A stretch of 64,000 nt of DNA from Anniella stebbinsi (GCA_029215795.1 JARDYH010000001.1:403533154-403597153); one strand, 5' to 3'; counted from the first letter of the stretch, positions 1 to 10,907 are shown. Notes: generated from the sequence alone by a model not told the origin. Numbers and translations are program-made.

Positions 1-690
1 ACAAGACGTTTGTGCCATGTTTGCGATGATTCCTCTGGGTTGTGCCTGAAGGGCAGGGAGCATTTGCTGCCCTTAGGACCCAAGGCTCCAGGACCTTAGA
101 GTCGGTCTGCGGCCCGCTTGCCTCCCTTGCCCTGCTACAGGCTCCTCCTCTTGCTGCTGCCCTCCACTGCCTCTTGCATTTCATCCAGATATTTCCAGTA
201 AATAAACATTGACGCTTTCGATATCATGTTAATTTCACAGGCTGCTGCTCCGCTGACAGTTTTCACACTCCGCTACCGTGTCTTGTCAGTTTTATGCTCT
301 TAGACCAATGCCAGCTCACCAACTCCGATGTATATACATAAAAACAAATGGCTCAGAAACCCCAATAAAGTGACAGGTAACATAATGGGGCCTGGCTTTG
401 GGAAAGAAAAGACAAAGAAATTGTGCGTATGGAGATTTGGGGCTCCCGAAAGGTGAGTCATGTAGAAAGCGGAATGGTTTGGATGGGAGAGAGGAGGTCG
501 CCTGTCTCGTTTGGATTGGGGGAGGTTTGAGCAAATGGCTATTGGATTGTGAGGAATACATGGATTCTGCAATTAAAAATGGCAGTGAGCCCACAGTGCT
601 CAACCCCAGAGGAGGCTGCATGATGCATCCTATATACTAATCGCAAATTCATTTTCCGAGTGCCATTCTTTATATAGACAAAACAGCACG
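1..690. other. Unrecognised noncoding sequence
   Basis: No repeat family, exon or RNA gene is recognised here. The reading frames of up to about 100 codons overlap on both strands with no shared motif, which fits chance. The part around 190-320 has balanced composition and could be constrained, but nothing specific supports that. Confidence 0.4.
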
Positions 691-699
691 ATCCACACA

Positions 700-718
700 T
701 ACACACACACACACACAC
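700..718. repeat. (AC)n microsatellite
   Basis: A short uninterrupted AC dinucleotide run, with a related imperfect run just upstream (from about 693). Confidence 0.9.
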
Positions 719-2300
719 CCCAGTGAAGTATCCACAAACTTAGAAAGAACTAAAGGATTTCCAGAAGTGCCCCCAAAATATTGTTAGAAAGGATACCCTT
801 GGGGGGGGAACAACCCCAAAACAGGCCCTGAGAATTGAGCATGATCAGTTGGCGTAGAATGTTGAGTTCCCATTGGGACTGTTACAGGGATCCATGACCT
901 TTTCCAGTCTGGTGGGCCCATATGGAATTTTGAGGGAGGCTCATGAGTGCTCTCACAAAATGGCTGCCATCAGGAGGAAGAGCTAAATAGCCTTGAGTTA
1001 ACCATCCACCTGGGCAGCAGACAGAGCAAGGCACACAGGTCACCTGGTCAGACTATGGTGAGATGGGCCTTATTTCTAATTACATGATAAATGTTATTTC
1101 TAAATGTGCATCTATACATATAAATTAGCATCAGTATGTCTTATACAAATTGGTATCTTCTTTTTCGGTGATGCATGTCCTCATTTTTGGTGATTCGGAC
1201 CCATCCTAGGTGTGGAGTTTCTGGTTTGGATTTCTTTTTTCACCTGCTTAATCCCAGCTGTCCTTCCATACAGGACAGTAAAGCAAGACCTTTGTTAACA
1301 ACCCCGCTGCCTTTTATATTACAGTCACATTGAGTGCTTGCAAAAAAAAAAGTGGGGAAAGGCTAGCAGCACCTGGAAAGACGTACCATGGGTTGGCATT
1401 TGGTAAGCAGGGATGCCATTTGCTTAAAGTCCAGCTAAGGCAGCATGCCAACCTGTGACTGCTATATGCACTGCAACAGTGGTACTAGAGTGAGCCTCCA
1501 AACTTGCACATATGTCTCCGCTGCAGAGGCCTGGCATCTGTGCATAGCTGATAGGATCCACTTCTGATGGCCGCTCTGGGATCTCTTGAAAAACAAGAAC
1601 TTCTACCTGCTCCAGTCAGCCACCAGCTTTGGCTCTGACAACCCCCTAGAAGAAGTTCATGTTGACTATTAGAAAAATGCAATCTATTTCCTCCCTGAAC
1701 CCTATCCAATTTCACTCTCCAGAAGAGTTGCCAGATGTCATTAACTCCAATGGAATGCCCCTTTTGTTGAACTTTTCTGCTCCTCGCTTTTGATATTCAA
1801 ATTTGTTGAATACTCAGAAAAGATAATGTGTGGATGAATTTCCAAGTGATGGGGTTAAATAAGTTAGCCCACCCAATTCAATATTTTTACAACACGTTTA
1901 AAACCCTCAAAATCCAATAGTGTTCGTAATTGGGAATATTGACCAAAAATGCATTTAGAATATAAATAGTGTTCCAAATAAGTCAAGGTAGTTAGCTGTA
2001 GCAAAAACAACCAAGAATATACTCTATGCTATCTCTCTTTCTAATACTGCTCTTGGGTGGGGTGCGCTGACAGCTTTGTAGCTGAAACAGTGCCACCCAT
2101 GTACAAAAGCATACCAGGTTCATGTTTACTAGGGGAACAGGCATGCAAAACAGAAGTACATGAAATTAAAAACAAATCAACACTTCCTCCCACAAAGGTG
2201 GAAAAGCCTCTCAAAAAACCCCAGAGAACTGTGTGTGTCTGCTTCTCTTCATACTACCATAGAATCCCAGCATCGCGAAAATAAAGATGTGCCTATCAGC
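719..2300. other. Unrecognised sequence, AT-rich in its second half
   Basis: No element is recognised. An A10 run lies near 1341-1350. From 1860 to 2000 the DNA is AT-rich with many TTTA and AATAT words. Frames near 1485-1715 and 2057-2284 show no recognisable protein similarity. Confidence 0.4.
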
Positions 2301-2319
2301 AACGATGGAGCTCGCTGAA

Positions 2320-2620
2320 GTTCTCCGAATCCCATCATGAAGCTCGTTCGAACTCAAGTCCATATTAGATTGCGAGCTTTGCTTTCACATGAAACTCAGT
2401 GCATATTTTCAAGAATATTTTTCCAAATGTACACATCTTTGACACGTACATGTTCTTCTCCCATTGTTAATAGCATATTTGTGCACATTTTTCAAAAGTA
2501 CACATTGTTTCATATGAACATGTGTTGTTGAATGCATATTTTTATATGCAAATATACAGACTCCGACTGCCAATTGCATGTGAGTCCGTTTTCAGTCTGG
2601 AAGCAAAGGGGAATTACCTG
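2320..2620. repeat. Decayed copy of the 'TAGGGATG' A/T-rich repeat family (tentative)
   Basis: Contains recurrent words such as GCATATTTT, TTTTATATGCAA and GTACACAT. These also occur in the segments at 12340-12695, 18021-18368 and 61820-62171. The ends are not defined here, so family membership is tentative. Confidence 0.35.
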
Positions 2621-2966
2621 ACAGGGGAATGACCTGAAAGGAATTTCTCATTCCCTTCTGCTCCAGCCCCACACACTTTCCTCAGCCTTGCAAAACCTAA
2701 CAGCCTGATTTTCCACCACTTTTCTAAACGTGGAGGGAAAGTACAGCCATTTCCCTGAGCAGTGCCCGTCGTCCGAGAGCCCTGAAAAGGAGAGGATCAA
2801 TTTTGCATCCTGAAAGGCTATCTCAATTTGTTGATAACCCTCCATCACTTCCAAGCTTCCTTCCATAATTTTGTTTCTGAGTCCCAGCAAAGTAGGGCCA
2901 TGAAATAAGTCTGCAATCTTGGTGCTCAGGGATTCAGACTATTTGATGCTCTGAAAGGCTCTCAGA

Positions 2967-2992
2967 AGCAACAACAACAGCAGCAGCAGCAG
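2967..2992. repeat. (CAA)n/(CAG)n trinucleotide run
   Basis: About four CAA-type units pass into five CAG-type units. The poly-leucine stretch in the minus-strand frame 2939-3145 comes from this run and is not evidence of a gene. Confidence 0.8.
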
Positions 2993-2999
2993 ATACTGC

Positions 3000-4040
3000 A
3001 GCTCAAGTAAAAGAAAAAGCAGAGCAGTAGAAATCAGGACTCCAACCAAAATCTTTGTTTTATCTTTTTCCCTCCAATGTCTCCTACAGGCATCAGTCAA
3101 AACACTCTGCAATATTTTCTGGCAGGTCCTCACTTGTGCTAACATAACACCTCATGAGGAACAATTGTCTTTTTCTAATTGGAAGGACACCCCCCCCCCA
3201 ATATTGATTGAGTCCTAATTTGACAGAATCGAATTTTCTAGTGAATTTTAGCTTGGCAACTTTCATGCTGGAGCCTCCCCCTGTTAATGTACAATGGTGC
3301 CAGGGTACCAGACCCTATGACGTTTGCCAGAAAGGGCAACATCAGAGATCTTTCACTTCATCCTGGTTACAGTTCTATAGTTTTCTGGCTTTATAGCTCA
3401 ATGGAAAAAAATAACTTTACACTTCTGAGCTTCTGGAAATGGGGAATATTTGCTTAGAGGATGTTAAAAGAGTGCTCAAATTTCCCAAGTCCGCTTGAAT
3501 CTATATTTCTGAGTATTTTAGGGAGGGGTGGTTTCTTTCCTCTGCTTCGAACAAGGACTCTGCATAGTTGAAAAAAGGCAGGAAGAAAATCAATCCATAA
3601 CTGATGTGTTGTCTCCCAAACTCCTGCTCTTTCTTACACCAGCGTATAAACTTGCTCTCAAACTAGCATCTTTTTATAAGTTTGTGGCTTTGAAATGGAG
3701 ATGCAGTCATTACTGAACACAATCTACCCTCCCTTATCCACATACCTTCTTTCTTCTTTGGACTGTTGAAATTTGTTGGCATGTACAAAATAGTGCTTTG
3801 TGCTTTATAATTTTTTAAGTGCCATTAGGATTTTTCAGTATTGGGTTTCGACACTGACTTTTGAGCCTTTGAGGTACAGCAACAGGGAGATCAATGAATC
3901 AATCAAACTTGTGCTGACAATTCCATTGTAACGTGAAGATGAATTATTACAGTTTACAATAATTAATTTCCTTTCCTCTTTTCTTCCCCTTTCCTTTCCT
4001 TCACCCCTCCATTTCTTCCAGAGTTAGCCCACTAACTTTT
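3000..4040. other. Unrecognised sequence with a C/T-rich patch
   Basis: No repeat family or exon is recognised. A pyrimidine-rich patch spans about 3968-4020 and a C-run lies near 3190-3199. Confidence 0.4.
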
Positions 4041-4045
4041 TTGTT

Positions 4046-4237
4046 TATTTCTTTGGTTGTATATGGATTTATATCCCTCCTTTTTTACAGGTTTCAGGGC
4101 AGCTATCAATCAATTTTTTAAAAAGCATTTAAAACATTATGAAAAAGCAACATAACAAAAGCAGTAGCAGACACAGCAGAACAGTAAAACAAACCAGGAA
4201 CCAACAAAACAAAATGAAGCAAAAGCCAGAAAGAACC

Positions 4238-4279
<42 letters not shown>

Positions 4280-4330
4280 ACAGAGGGAGGAAATATCTTA
4301 AAAGGCAAAACAATGCCATTAAGACAATGA
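4046..4330 (-). mobile_element. LINE 3' UTR tail fragment, with (AG)n at 4240-4277
   Basis: On the + strand the segment starts with T-rich sequence and TATATGGATTTATATCC, then runs into A-rich sequence with CATTTAAAACAT. This is the antisense of a common squamate LINE tail. A 38-bp AG microsatellite lies at 4240-4277. No coding part survives. Confidence 0.5.
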
Positions 4331-4354
4331 ATATATGTCTTAGTAGAGGGCATC

Positions 4355-4510
4355 AAACACATTGGTCCATCAAACCAACCCAGTGCTGCCTATTCTGACT
4401 GCCAACAGCTCTCCGGGGTCTTAAGCAGAGATCCCAGGACTTCCACATGAGATCCTATATCTGTAAATGGTTGAACCTGCAACCTTCTGCATGTATACTC
4501 ATTGAATAAT
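4355..4510 (-). mobile_element. tRNA-derived SINE (GCTCAGTGGTAGAGC type), antisense fragment
   Basis: Matches the reverse complement of the squamate SINE body: TTGGTCCATC near the 3' end, then CAGCTCTCCGGGGTCTTAAGC, then AACCTGCAACCTTCTGCATG from the B-box region. The same order is seen in the copies at 34105-34830 and 42735-42835. Confidence 0.65.
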
Positions 4511-4580
4511 GACCTGTTCTTCATGAAACTAATCTTTTCCAAAATCCCTGAGTTGTATCCCAGGAATTCAGAATTGTGAA

Positions 4581-4721
4581 GCCCACCCTTCCCCACCCTA
4601 GATGCCTCCAGACGTTTCGGACTCCAACTTTCACAAGCCTCAGTGAGCATGGTCAATGGTCAGGGATGTTCTGAGTTGTAGGCCCAAACATCTGGAGGAC
4701 ACCAGGTTGGAGAAGGCTGGT
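4581..4721. mobile_element. Foldback repeat, 'ACCTGGTGxCCTCCAGATGT' family (family C)
   Basis: The left arm (CCCCACCCTAGATGCCTCCAG) and right arm (CTGGAGGACACCAGGTTGG, then AGAAGGCTGG) are inverted copies around an asymmetric centre. The same palindrome recurs at 7248, 27507, 29203, 32273 and 34159. No clean target duplication is visible. It is likely a non-autonomous DNA transposon. Confidence 0.6.
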
Positions 4722-4732
4722 GCAGGGATGTC

Positions 4733-4929
4733 CAAGGGAGACTGGTAGTTCCAATGTCACTGAGGCAATGAATCCACTCCGGGTTTCAGTCAGAACCAGT
4801 AGAACTCTAAAGGAGCTATCCAAGGTTTAGAAGCACCTTGGAGAGCTCCTTTAAAGTTCTGACTGTTTCTAGCTGAAACCCAGAGTGGATTTATCACCTC
4901 ACTGGCATCGGAGCCACCAGCCTCAACAG
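4733..4929. mobile_element. hAT-type foldback MITE, 'CAGTGGAGGCTGG' family (family B)
   Basis: The arms carry TGAATCCACTCCGGGTTTCAG and CTGAAACCCAGAGTGGAT in inverted orientation around a short centre. Flanking octamers GGGATGTC and GACATATC agree at 5 of 8 positions, consistent with a decayed 8-bp target duplication. It starts 11 bp after the family C palindrome. Confidence 0.7.
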
Positions 4930-5175
4930 GACATATCCTTAACTCCAAGTCAACAGAAAAAGACCCACAGACCCAAGTGGAATCAGAATTCAGTCTTACA
5001 TCATTCCAATCTAAATGTCTGGCCCTTTGCCCCATCTCATTCTGACCCTAATGTCACATTATATTATGATTTGCTTGTGACTGAGGTGTTGGTTTTAAAA
5101 ACAAAACAAATCTTTTCTATCACATTAAATAATTCAAATGCTTTTGCTCAGCTAAACCATTTTAATATATCTATC

Positions 5176-5203
5176 ATCACCACCACCACCACCACCACCC
5201 CCC
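5176..5203. repeat. (CAC)n microsatellite followed by a C-run
   Basis: About eight CAC/ACC units run into a short poly-C tract. Confidence 0.85.
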
Positions 5204-5584
5204 AAAAAACCTAACACCCAGGCAGTACTAAATATTTCACAGTATTCTTAGGCATTGTCACATTTACCATCTTGCTGTTCTGAAAATGTACATATTTTCC
5301 TTAATTACCATCACAATTTCTAACAGTTTATAATGAAATAATCAAAATAAAGGGGGACGGGTAAGCCAAGAAGAATCCGCCCTGATCTATTGTTGATATG
5401 CTAAAGGGTAAGAACGTTCTAGCACCACTATACCCAAATGAAGTGTTTACATAATTTAAAAATGCATTCAATTCAACACATCAAATAGTTTCAAACTGTA
5501 GCTATCTCTTTATACGTATAAAAAAATGAACATATAGTACTGTTGTATACTGAATGTCGCCATTTTAAACAGCATCAAAGGCAG
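5204..5584. other. AT-rich unrecognised sequence
   Basis: AT-rich with no recognised element. Ends at the start of a dispersed repeat. Confidence 0.4.
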
Positions 5585-5594
5585 CCTTGGTTCG

Positions 5595-5850
5595 GTACCT
5601 GCCATGGGTCCACACCTCCAACAGGGGCGCACTGACAGGAAGGCCCTGGAGCTGCTGCTCCTCTTCATCATTCACCAACCTCTCGCTCTGGCCCAGGCGA
5701 TGGTGGTGACAGGAAGGAGGAGCAGGAGATGCCACGGCCTCCTCGCTCAGTAGCTCTCTGCCTGTCAAGCAAATAAATGGCATCACTGACAAGAAACTGA
5801 ATGAGGGGCAAGAGCAGCATAGAAATACTTCAAATAAAGAAACAATAAAG
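5595..5850. repeat. Uncharacterised dispersed repeat (family G, copy 1)
   Basis: Similar over roughly 170-250 bp to 53400-53680. Shared blocks in the same order are AGGGGCGCACTGACAGGAA, CTCCTCTTCA, GGCGATGGTGGTGA, AGGAGCAGGAGATGCCA and TCTCTGCCTGTCAAG. I do not recognise the family. It abuts a CR1 tail here but not in the second copy. Confidence 0.55.
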
Positions 5851-6023
5851 AACCCATGACCTAGGGAGGTGGTGGGCTCTCCCACATTAGAGGCCTTCAA
5901 GAGGCAGCTGGACAACCATCTGTCAGGGATGCCTTAAGGTGGATTCCTGCATTGAGCAGGGGGTTGGACTTGATGGCCTTACAGGCCCCTTCCAACTCTA
6001 CTATTCTGTGATTCTATGATCGT
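5851..6023 (+). mobile_element. CR1 LINE 3' end (5'-truncated)
   Basis: Reads in the sense direction through the last codons of CR1 ORF2 (GSPTLEAFKRQLDNHLSGMP) and a short 3' UTR, ending in ATTCTGTGATTCTATGAT, the family's terminal repeat. The same tail is at 35535-35745 on the + strand and at 6671, 45711 and 47189 on the - strand. Confidence 0.92.
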
Positions 6024-6670
6024 GTGCATTTTCTCATGAGGTTGCACTAGCTGTGGCCTATACATTTGGCTCACAGGGGAGTCTTCATCAGACGCATGCC
6101 CTCATCTCCACAGACTGATCATATACAGTATGTTACCAATTCACTCTGCATGGGGATCTGCTGCTCTTGCATATACATCAGCAATTCCTCTCCTTCTCAT
6201 CTCTCTGGGTGCTACATTATGCTGCTCGATCCCCCCCCTCCACCCCCACCCCCGCCAAAGCAAATTACAGAAATTACAATCTGTAAGAATCTCAATAACA
6301 CGCAATTCCACATTCACGGTAACAACGAATTACAAATCCACTCCCCGTTCAGAACATGCCCAAACAATAATAGCTTTCCAAACTCAGTTGTCAGCGTGTG
6401 CAATATCATATGGGTGAAGGAGGGATTCTAATCTGCATTGTTATTATCATTATTTTGAGAATGAAACCAGGAAGGTGGTGGGGAGGTAAGCAGTGACTCG
6501 AATTTCATTAGTACGAAGAGCAAAGGTGTGCTCTTGTGTGTGCAGTCTGTGATTAACAACCTTAAACAAGGACGGCTTTGCACAAGGCCAAGCATGTTCC
6601 TTCTGCAAAGATTGTCTCTTTGCAAAATTAGGGATGGGGAAAGTATGTGAATCCGGGGGCTCCCCACCTG
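6024..6670. other. Unrecognised sequence with a C-rich tract
   Basis: No element is recognised. A C-rich tract (6231-6256) creates the proline run in the + strand frame 6066-6431, so that frame is not credible. Confidence 0.4.
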
Positions 6671-6934
6671 CATAGAATCATAGAATAGTAGCGCTGGAAG
6701 GGTCCAATAAGGCCATCTAGTCCAACCCCCTACTCAATGCAGGAATACATCCTAAAGCATACTCAACAGCTGCCTTATGAAGGCCTCTAGGGTGGAAGAG
6801 CCCATGACCTTCCTAGGTCATAGGTTCCATTGTCATACTGCTCTAACAGTCAGGACGTTTTTCCTGATGTCCAGCTGGAATCTGGCTTCCTATCACTTGA
6901 GCCCATGATTCCGTGTCCTGCACTCTGGGTTGAT
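6671..6934 (-). mobile_element. CR1 LINE 3' end, antisense
   Basis: Begins with CATAGAATCATAGAATAGTA, the complement of the CR1 terminal repeat, and continues through the antisense 3' UTR and ORF2 C-terminus to CCTGCACTCTGGG. It stops at a CA microsatellite. Confidence 0.92.
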
Positions 6935-6961
6935 ACACACACACACACACACACACACACA
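6935..6961. repeat. (CA)n microsatellite
   Basis: About 13 CA units directly abutting the broken end of a CR1 copy. Confidence 0.95.
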
Positions 6962-7247
6962 ACTCAAAATGGGGCTCACTTTCTAGTAACCCTCCTAATG
7001 CCAGTTTGTTTCCCACCCACCCATAATAAGCTAAGGGAAGAGGAAAGTTTTTTTTTAAAAAGGAGGAAAAATCTTATCTTTGTTTGCAAGACGGCAGTAA
7101 CCAGAGGCAGGAGGGAGGCTGTCTCATTAGCTGACTGGGCCTCTGCATTACCTGTCCAGCTGCTGCAACTGAAATCTACTGAGAAATGGAGCGTCATGAT
7201 TGAGTCGTGATTTGAACCTGGGACTCCACAACCCTAGCCTGATACTC

Positions 7248-7338
7248 TAATCCAGTTTTCCCCAACCTGGTGCTATCCAAATTGCTGGACTGCAATTCCC
7301 ATCATTCTTAGCCGGCTTGGGGGAACCAGGTTGGGTAA
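7248..7338. mobile_element. Foldback repeat, family C (short copy)
   Basis: Left arm TTTTCCCCAACCTGGTGC and right arm GGAACCAGGTTGGGTAAG are inverted. Between them is the family core GACTGCAATTCCCATCATTC. Confidence 0.6.
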
Positions 7339-7339
7339 G

Positions 7340-8170
7340 TATTCTCTATGCACTGCACCGCACCATGTGTGACATCCTATTGAACCCTCTCAAGTGGGTG
7401 GGAAGACTTCATGCTTGTGTCATCTACTTGTTCTTTTACTAGATCCTTGAGATCTATCAACCTGGGTGAGATGATCCATAGTAGTTCAAATGAGCCATCC
7501 TAGGCTCATAAATAACTTACAGGATGCTCAGCCCAGGAATGGAGGATCAGAACCCAGACCAAGCTCATAAATCCTTTCACACACAAATCCACTCCTGTTT
7601 CCTCCCAAAACATAATTTCAGGGTAAGAGAATTCTTGAGTTGTTGCTATTGTTAGACAGTTGCGAGCTGGAAACTCTTGTCGATCTTCTGCCAAACGAGT
7701 AGCCAAAATCCCGTGGCAACTCTAGCTAAAAAGCATATCTCCCCCTGGCCCTCTTTCCATCAACAACAAAAGCAATGCCGGCAGCAGACTCTTCGCCAGG
7801 TGCCAGCCTTCAAAACCTAAGCAAATCAGCAACACTTCAAGAAGATTCAAATGATATGAAATCAATTTTCCATCACTTCAGTAACCTTGTCTATAACCTC
7901 AGCTTTATATGTCAATATTTAGGGGGGGGGGGGTATTTGCATTCGCAAAAATGATAGAATTTCTAATTTGCTTGGGATTTATGTACATTTGGGCAAAAAG
8001 TGAAGAACAAAGGGGTGAGCTGCAGGTAGGACTGGAAACATAGGAACCTGCACTGAAATGGTCAGAAACTGTCCATCTAATTAACCCAGTATTGTCTGCT
8101 TTGACAGACAGCAGCACTCCAGTCTAGGGCTGCGCCTCTGGTCCTGGCCCCAACATTCACATCCATGCAT
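7340..8170. other. Unrecognised sequence
   Basis: No element is recognised. A G-run lies at 7922-7932. Frames on the minus strand are unsupported. Confidence 0.4.
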
Positions 8171-8174
8171 TAGA

Positions 8175-8336
8175 GCAGAGGTGAGCGACATGTGGCCCAC
8201 AAGCTGCATAGGACCCCCTTGGCATGTTCTGCAGCCACCAGGCACCCCGCCACTAACCCACCTCTGGATTTGCCACTTAGGGGGCAGCCATTGGAGGAGT
8301 TGTGAGGACAATGTGAACCCCCAGACATTGCCCATC
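8175..8336. mobile_element. hAT-like short element with CAGAGGTGAGC terminus (tentative)
   Basis: Starts CAGAGGTGAGCGACATGTGG and ends ATTGCCCATCCCTG, the inverted pair seen in CAGxGGTGGGCAA elements. Flanking octamers CATTAGAG and CACTGAAG agree at 5 of 8, with all three differences being transitions. Confidence 0.45.
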
Positions 8337-8603
8337 CCTGCACTGAAGGAAGCCAGGGGGGTTCCACATTAGGTGGAACCCCACCTAACCTTTGCAGGGG
8401 CCCTATTCAGGCACCTGGAACCTGAATAGGGCAAACACATGAGGAGGAGAAGGAGGGCTCCAGCCCCAACCCTCTTTCTCGTCATGTTTGTGCCCTCAAG
8501 TTGTGGAGGGTGACTGCCTAAAGCCTCCTGTGTCCATGGAGGCAGAACGTGGATTTCCCACCATTTTCCACAGTCATGGCTAAAGGGCTTCTCTCCTCTA
8601 CAA

Positions 8604-8923
8604 TAGGCTGACCAGATAAAATCCAGGTCAGGGCTCATGTAACTTTAACAGTTGTAGAGAAAAGGGGATTTCAGTCAGCGTCATTTGTATGCAATTACTT
8701 CCTGGTGAAATTCCCTCTTCATCACAACAGTTAAAGGTGCAGGGGCCCTGCCTTCTTTTGTATATGGTCACTCTAGTATAGTGCCTGCAACTTTAACTGT
8801 TGTGATGAAGAGGGAATTTCACCAGGAACTAATTGCATACAAATGACACTGGCTGAAATTCCCTTTTCTCTGCAACTATTAAAGTTACATGAGCCCTGAC
8901 CTGGATTTTATCTGGTCACCCTA
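8604..8923 (-). mobile_element. hAT-type foldback MITE, family A copy 1
   Basis: A 320-bp near-palindrome. Its ends are TAGGCTGACC and GGTCACCCTA, and the arms share AACTTTAACAGTTGT and CACAACAGTTAAAG. Flanks CTCTACAA (8596-8603) and CTCTACAG (8924-8931) match at 7 of 8, an 8-bp target duplication typical of the hAT superfamily. There is no transposase. The strand refers to the central loop (about 8738-8782), which reads as the reverse complement of the loop in copies 2 and 3. Confidence 0.88.
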
Positions 8924-9145
8924 CTCTACAGACTGTTTGGCCTTCATGAGATGAGGGTGACAACGAGGCAGAGGATAAGTTCTTTTCTTTTCTACAAAAG
9001 CACTCCAATGAATAAAACAACTAGACAGAAGGTTACCAGCTGCAGTTCAGTAGGTTCACCACATGGGCAGATGCAACTGCTCCTCCACAATGGGGACAAG
9101 GAAGTTCAGTTTGGGTAAACATCGGAAGCAGGGCCTATGTGTGAC

Positions 9146-9464
9146 TAGGCTGACCAGATAAAATCCAGGTCAGGGCTCATGTAACTTTAACAGCTGTAGA
9201 GAAAAGGGAATTTCAGCCAGTGTCATTTGTATGCAATTAGTTCCTGGTGATATTCCCTCTTCATCACAACAGTTAAAGGTGCATGCACTATACTAGAGTG
9301 ACCATAAACAAAGAAGGCAGGGCCCCTGCAACTTCAACAGTTGTGATGAAGAGGGAATTTCACCAGGAACTAATTGCATACAAATGACACTGGCTGAAAT
9401 TCCCTTTTCTCTACAACTGTTAAAGTTACATGAGCCTTGACCTGCATTTTATCTGGTCACCCTA
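9146..9464 (+). mobile_element. hAT-type foldback MITE, family A copy 2
   Basis: A 319-bp element with the same ends as copy 1 and the same internal AGATAAAATCCAGGTCA subterminal block. It is flanked by a perfect 8-bp direct repeat TGTGTGAC (9138-9145 and 9465-9472). It is 222 bp from copy 1 with a different target duplication, so it is a separate insertion. Confidence 0.93.
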
Positions 9465-9472
9465 TGTGTGAC

Positions 9473-10630
9473 ACATGTTATGATTGTTTTTGGTCATTGA
9501 TGGAGAAACTGAAGTTTAGAGACAGTAATGTGTTCAAGCCAGCTTGTGACTCTATAACAGGCCTCAGCCTTAGATCGAATCCACCCAGATCTAACTGTCG
9601 CATACAGTTTACTGAGCCATATTGGATCCTTCAAATTGGTCACCAATGTGGCACCAACCAACCAAAACACTCTGAGCAACCACTCTCATTCCAGAAGCAT
9701 CTGCAATGCTGCTTCCAAACTCTTAACCCAATGTCATCATGGCAAGATGCCGAATAATGCTTGGATGATCAAGAAGATTTTCACTGTAATTAATAAAGAG
9801 GGAGGGCTGTGACCTTCTATCGGAGATCATGGGTTTGGGGATCATTAAATTATAGGTAATTGAGCCTGAAATATGCCTCAATGGCAGAGGCCATGACCTC
9901 CGCAAGATGGAGCATAGCTACGTTCATCCAAAGAGGATCTGGGGGCCTTGTTAAAAGCTGGGAATAAACCTGAAGTGACAGAATCAACCAGGAACTACCT
10001 GAGTATCTGTGTCAGCTTCTGTAGCACAAACAGATATATGCCAGATAAAGGAGGAAGGAAAGAGAGAGATTGGGGGGGGGGGGGGGGAATACAGCCTACA
10101 GCAAAGGCACGGGTTTAAGAGGAAACAATTGTTTTTCACAGCAGGCTGGAATCTACACAAACACTTCCCATTGCTACTGTACGTTTCTGTCTTTACTCTG
10201 CCGAACATCCCTGCCGTGCCAAGCAAGACATTTCAATTAATTACAAAGGGACATTTCTGAGCACCGATCCCTTGGGTGTAGTCTCATCCAGGTGCCTCTC
10301 CAAGGAGCCTGCTGTGACCATATTATGGAGCTGCCATGGCGCAAAAGTCGCATTCACAAATGGAAAATGCAAAGAACGGGGGTGGGGGGGAGCCATAGCC
10401 AGTAATCTGGATTTTTGATCTGTTGACTAAATTGAAGAACCAAAAAGATTTGGTGCATTTCAGCAACAACAAACACAAACGTGGATCCTGGAAAAGGAGA
10501 GCCCCACTCCTATAATAAATGTGTACACAAGGGAATGATTGTATACCTGTGCATATACACACAGAGACAATCGGGATGGGAAGAGAAAAGAGGCTTGCAT
10601 ACAGTGCAATGTTAACTTACTAGGTAATGG
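9473..10630. other. Unrecognised sequence with a G16 tract
   Basis: No gene or repeat family is recognised. A run of 16 G bases lies at 10072-10087 and a smaller G-rich stretch near 10379-10390. Confidence 0.4.
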
Positions 10631-10631
10631 G

Positions 10632-10738
10632 GATGAAGCCTAGTGGTAGACCACATCCCATGCATGTAGAAGGTTCGGCCCCTGCATCTCCAGGTAGGGG
10701 TGGGGAAAGATCCCTCTCTGAAACACCAGGCATGCTGT
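10632..10738 (+). mobile_element. tRNA-derived SINE, sense fragment
   Basis: Shows a decayed A-box region (GCCTAGTGGTAGACCA), then GCATGTAGAAGGTTCGGCCCC (B-box region) and TCTCCAGGTAG, in the order seen for this SINE at 52877. Confidence 0.65.
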
Positions 10739-10749
10739 AAGTCAGGCTA

Positions 10750-10907
10750 GACCAGGCATGGGGAATCCTTTTGCTGAGGAGGGGGGGATTTCCACCATCC
10801 CAGTTCCCTGGATGACATCAGGGTGTGGATCCCTAACACTGCATGAGCTGGAAGGCCATATTTGGCCAGCAGGCCAGATGTTCCTCATCCATGATCTAAA
10901 GTCTAGG
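10750..10907. mobile_element. hAT-like short element with CAGGCATGGGGAA terminus (tentative)
   Basis: Begins near ACCAGGCATGGGGAATCC and ends GTTCCTCATCCATGATCT, giving roughly inverted ends. The interior GGCCATATTTGGCCAGCAGG is a common feature of such short elements. No target duplication was resolved. Confidence 0.35.

Noticed and set aside
10072..10087. G16 tract as a G-quadruplex regulatory site
   Set aside because: A plain homopolymer without promoter context; length may also be affected by sequencing error.
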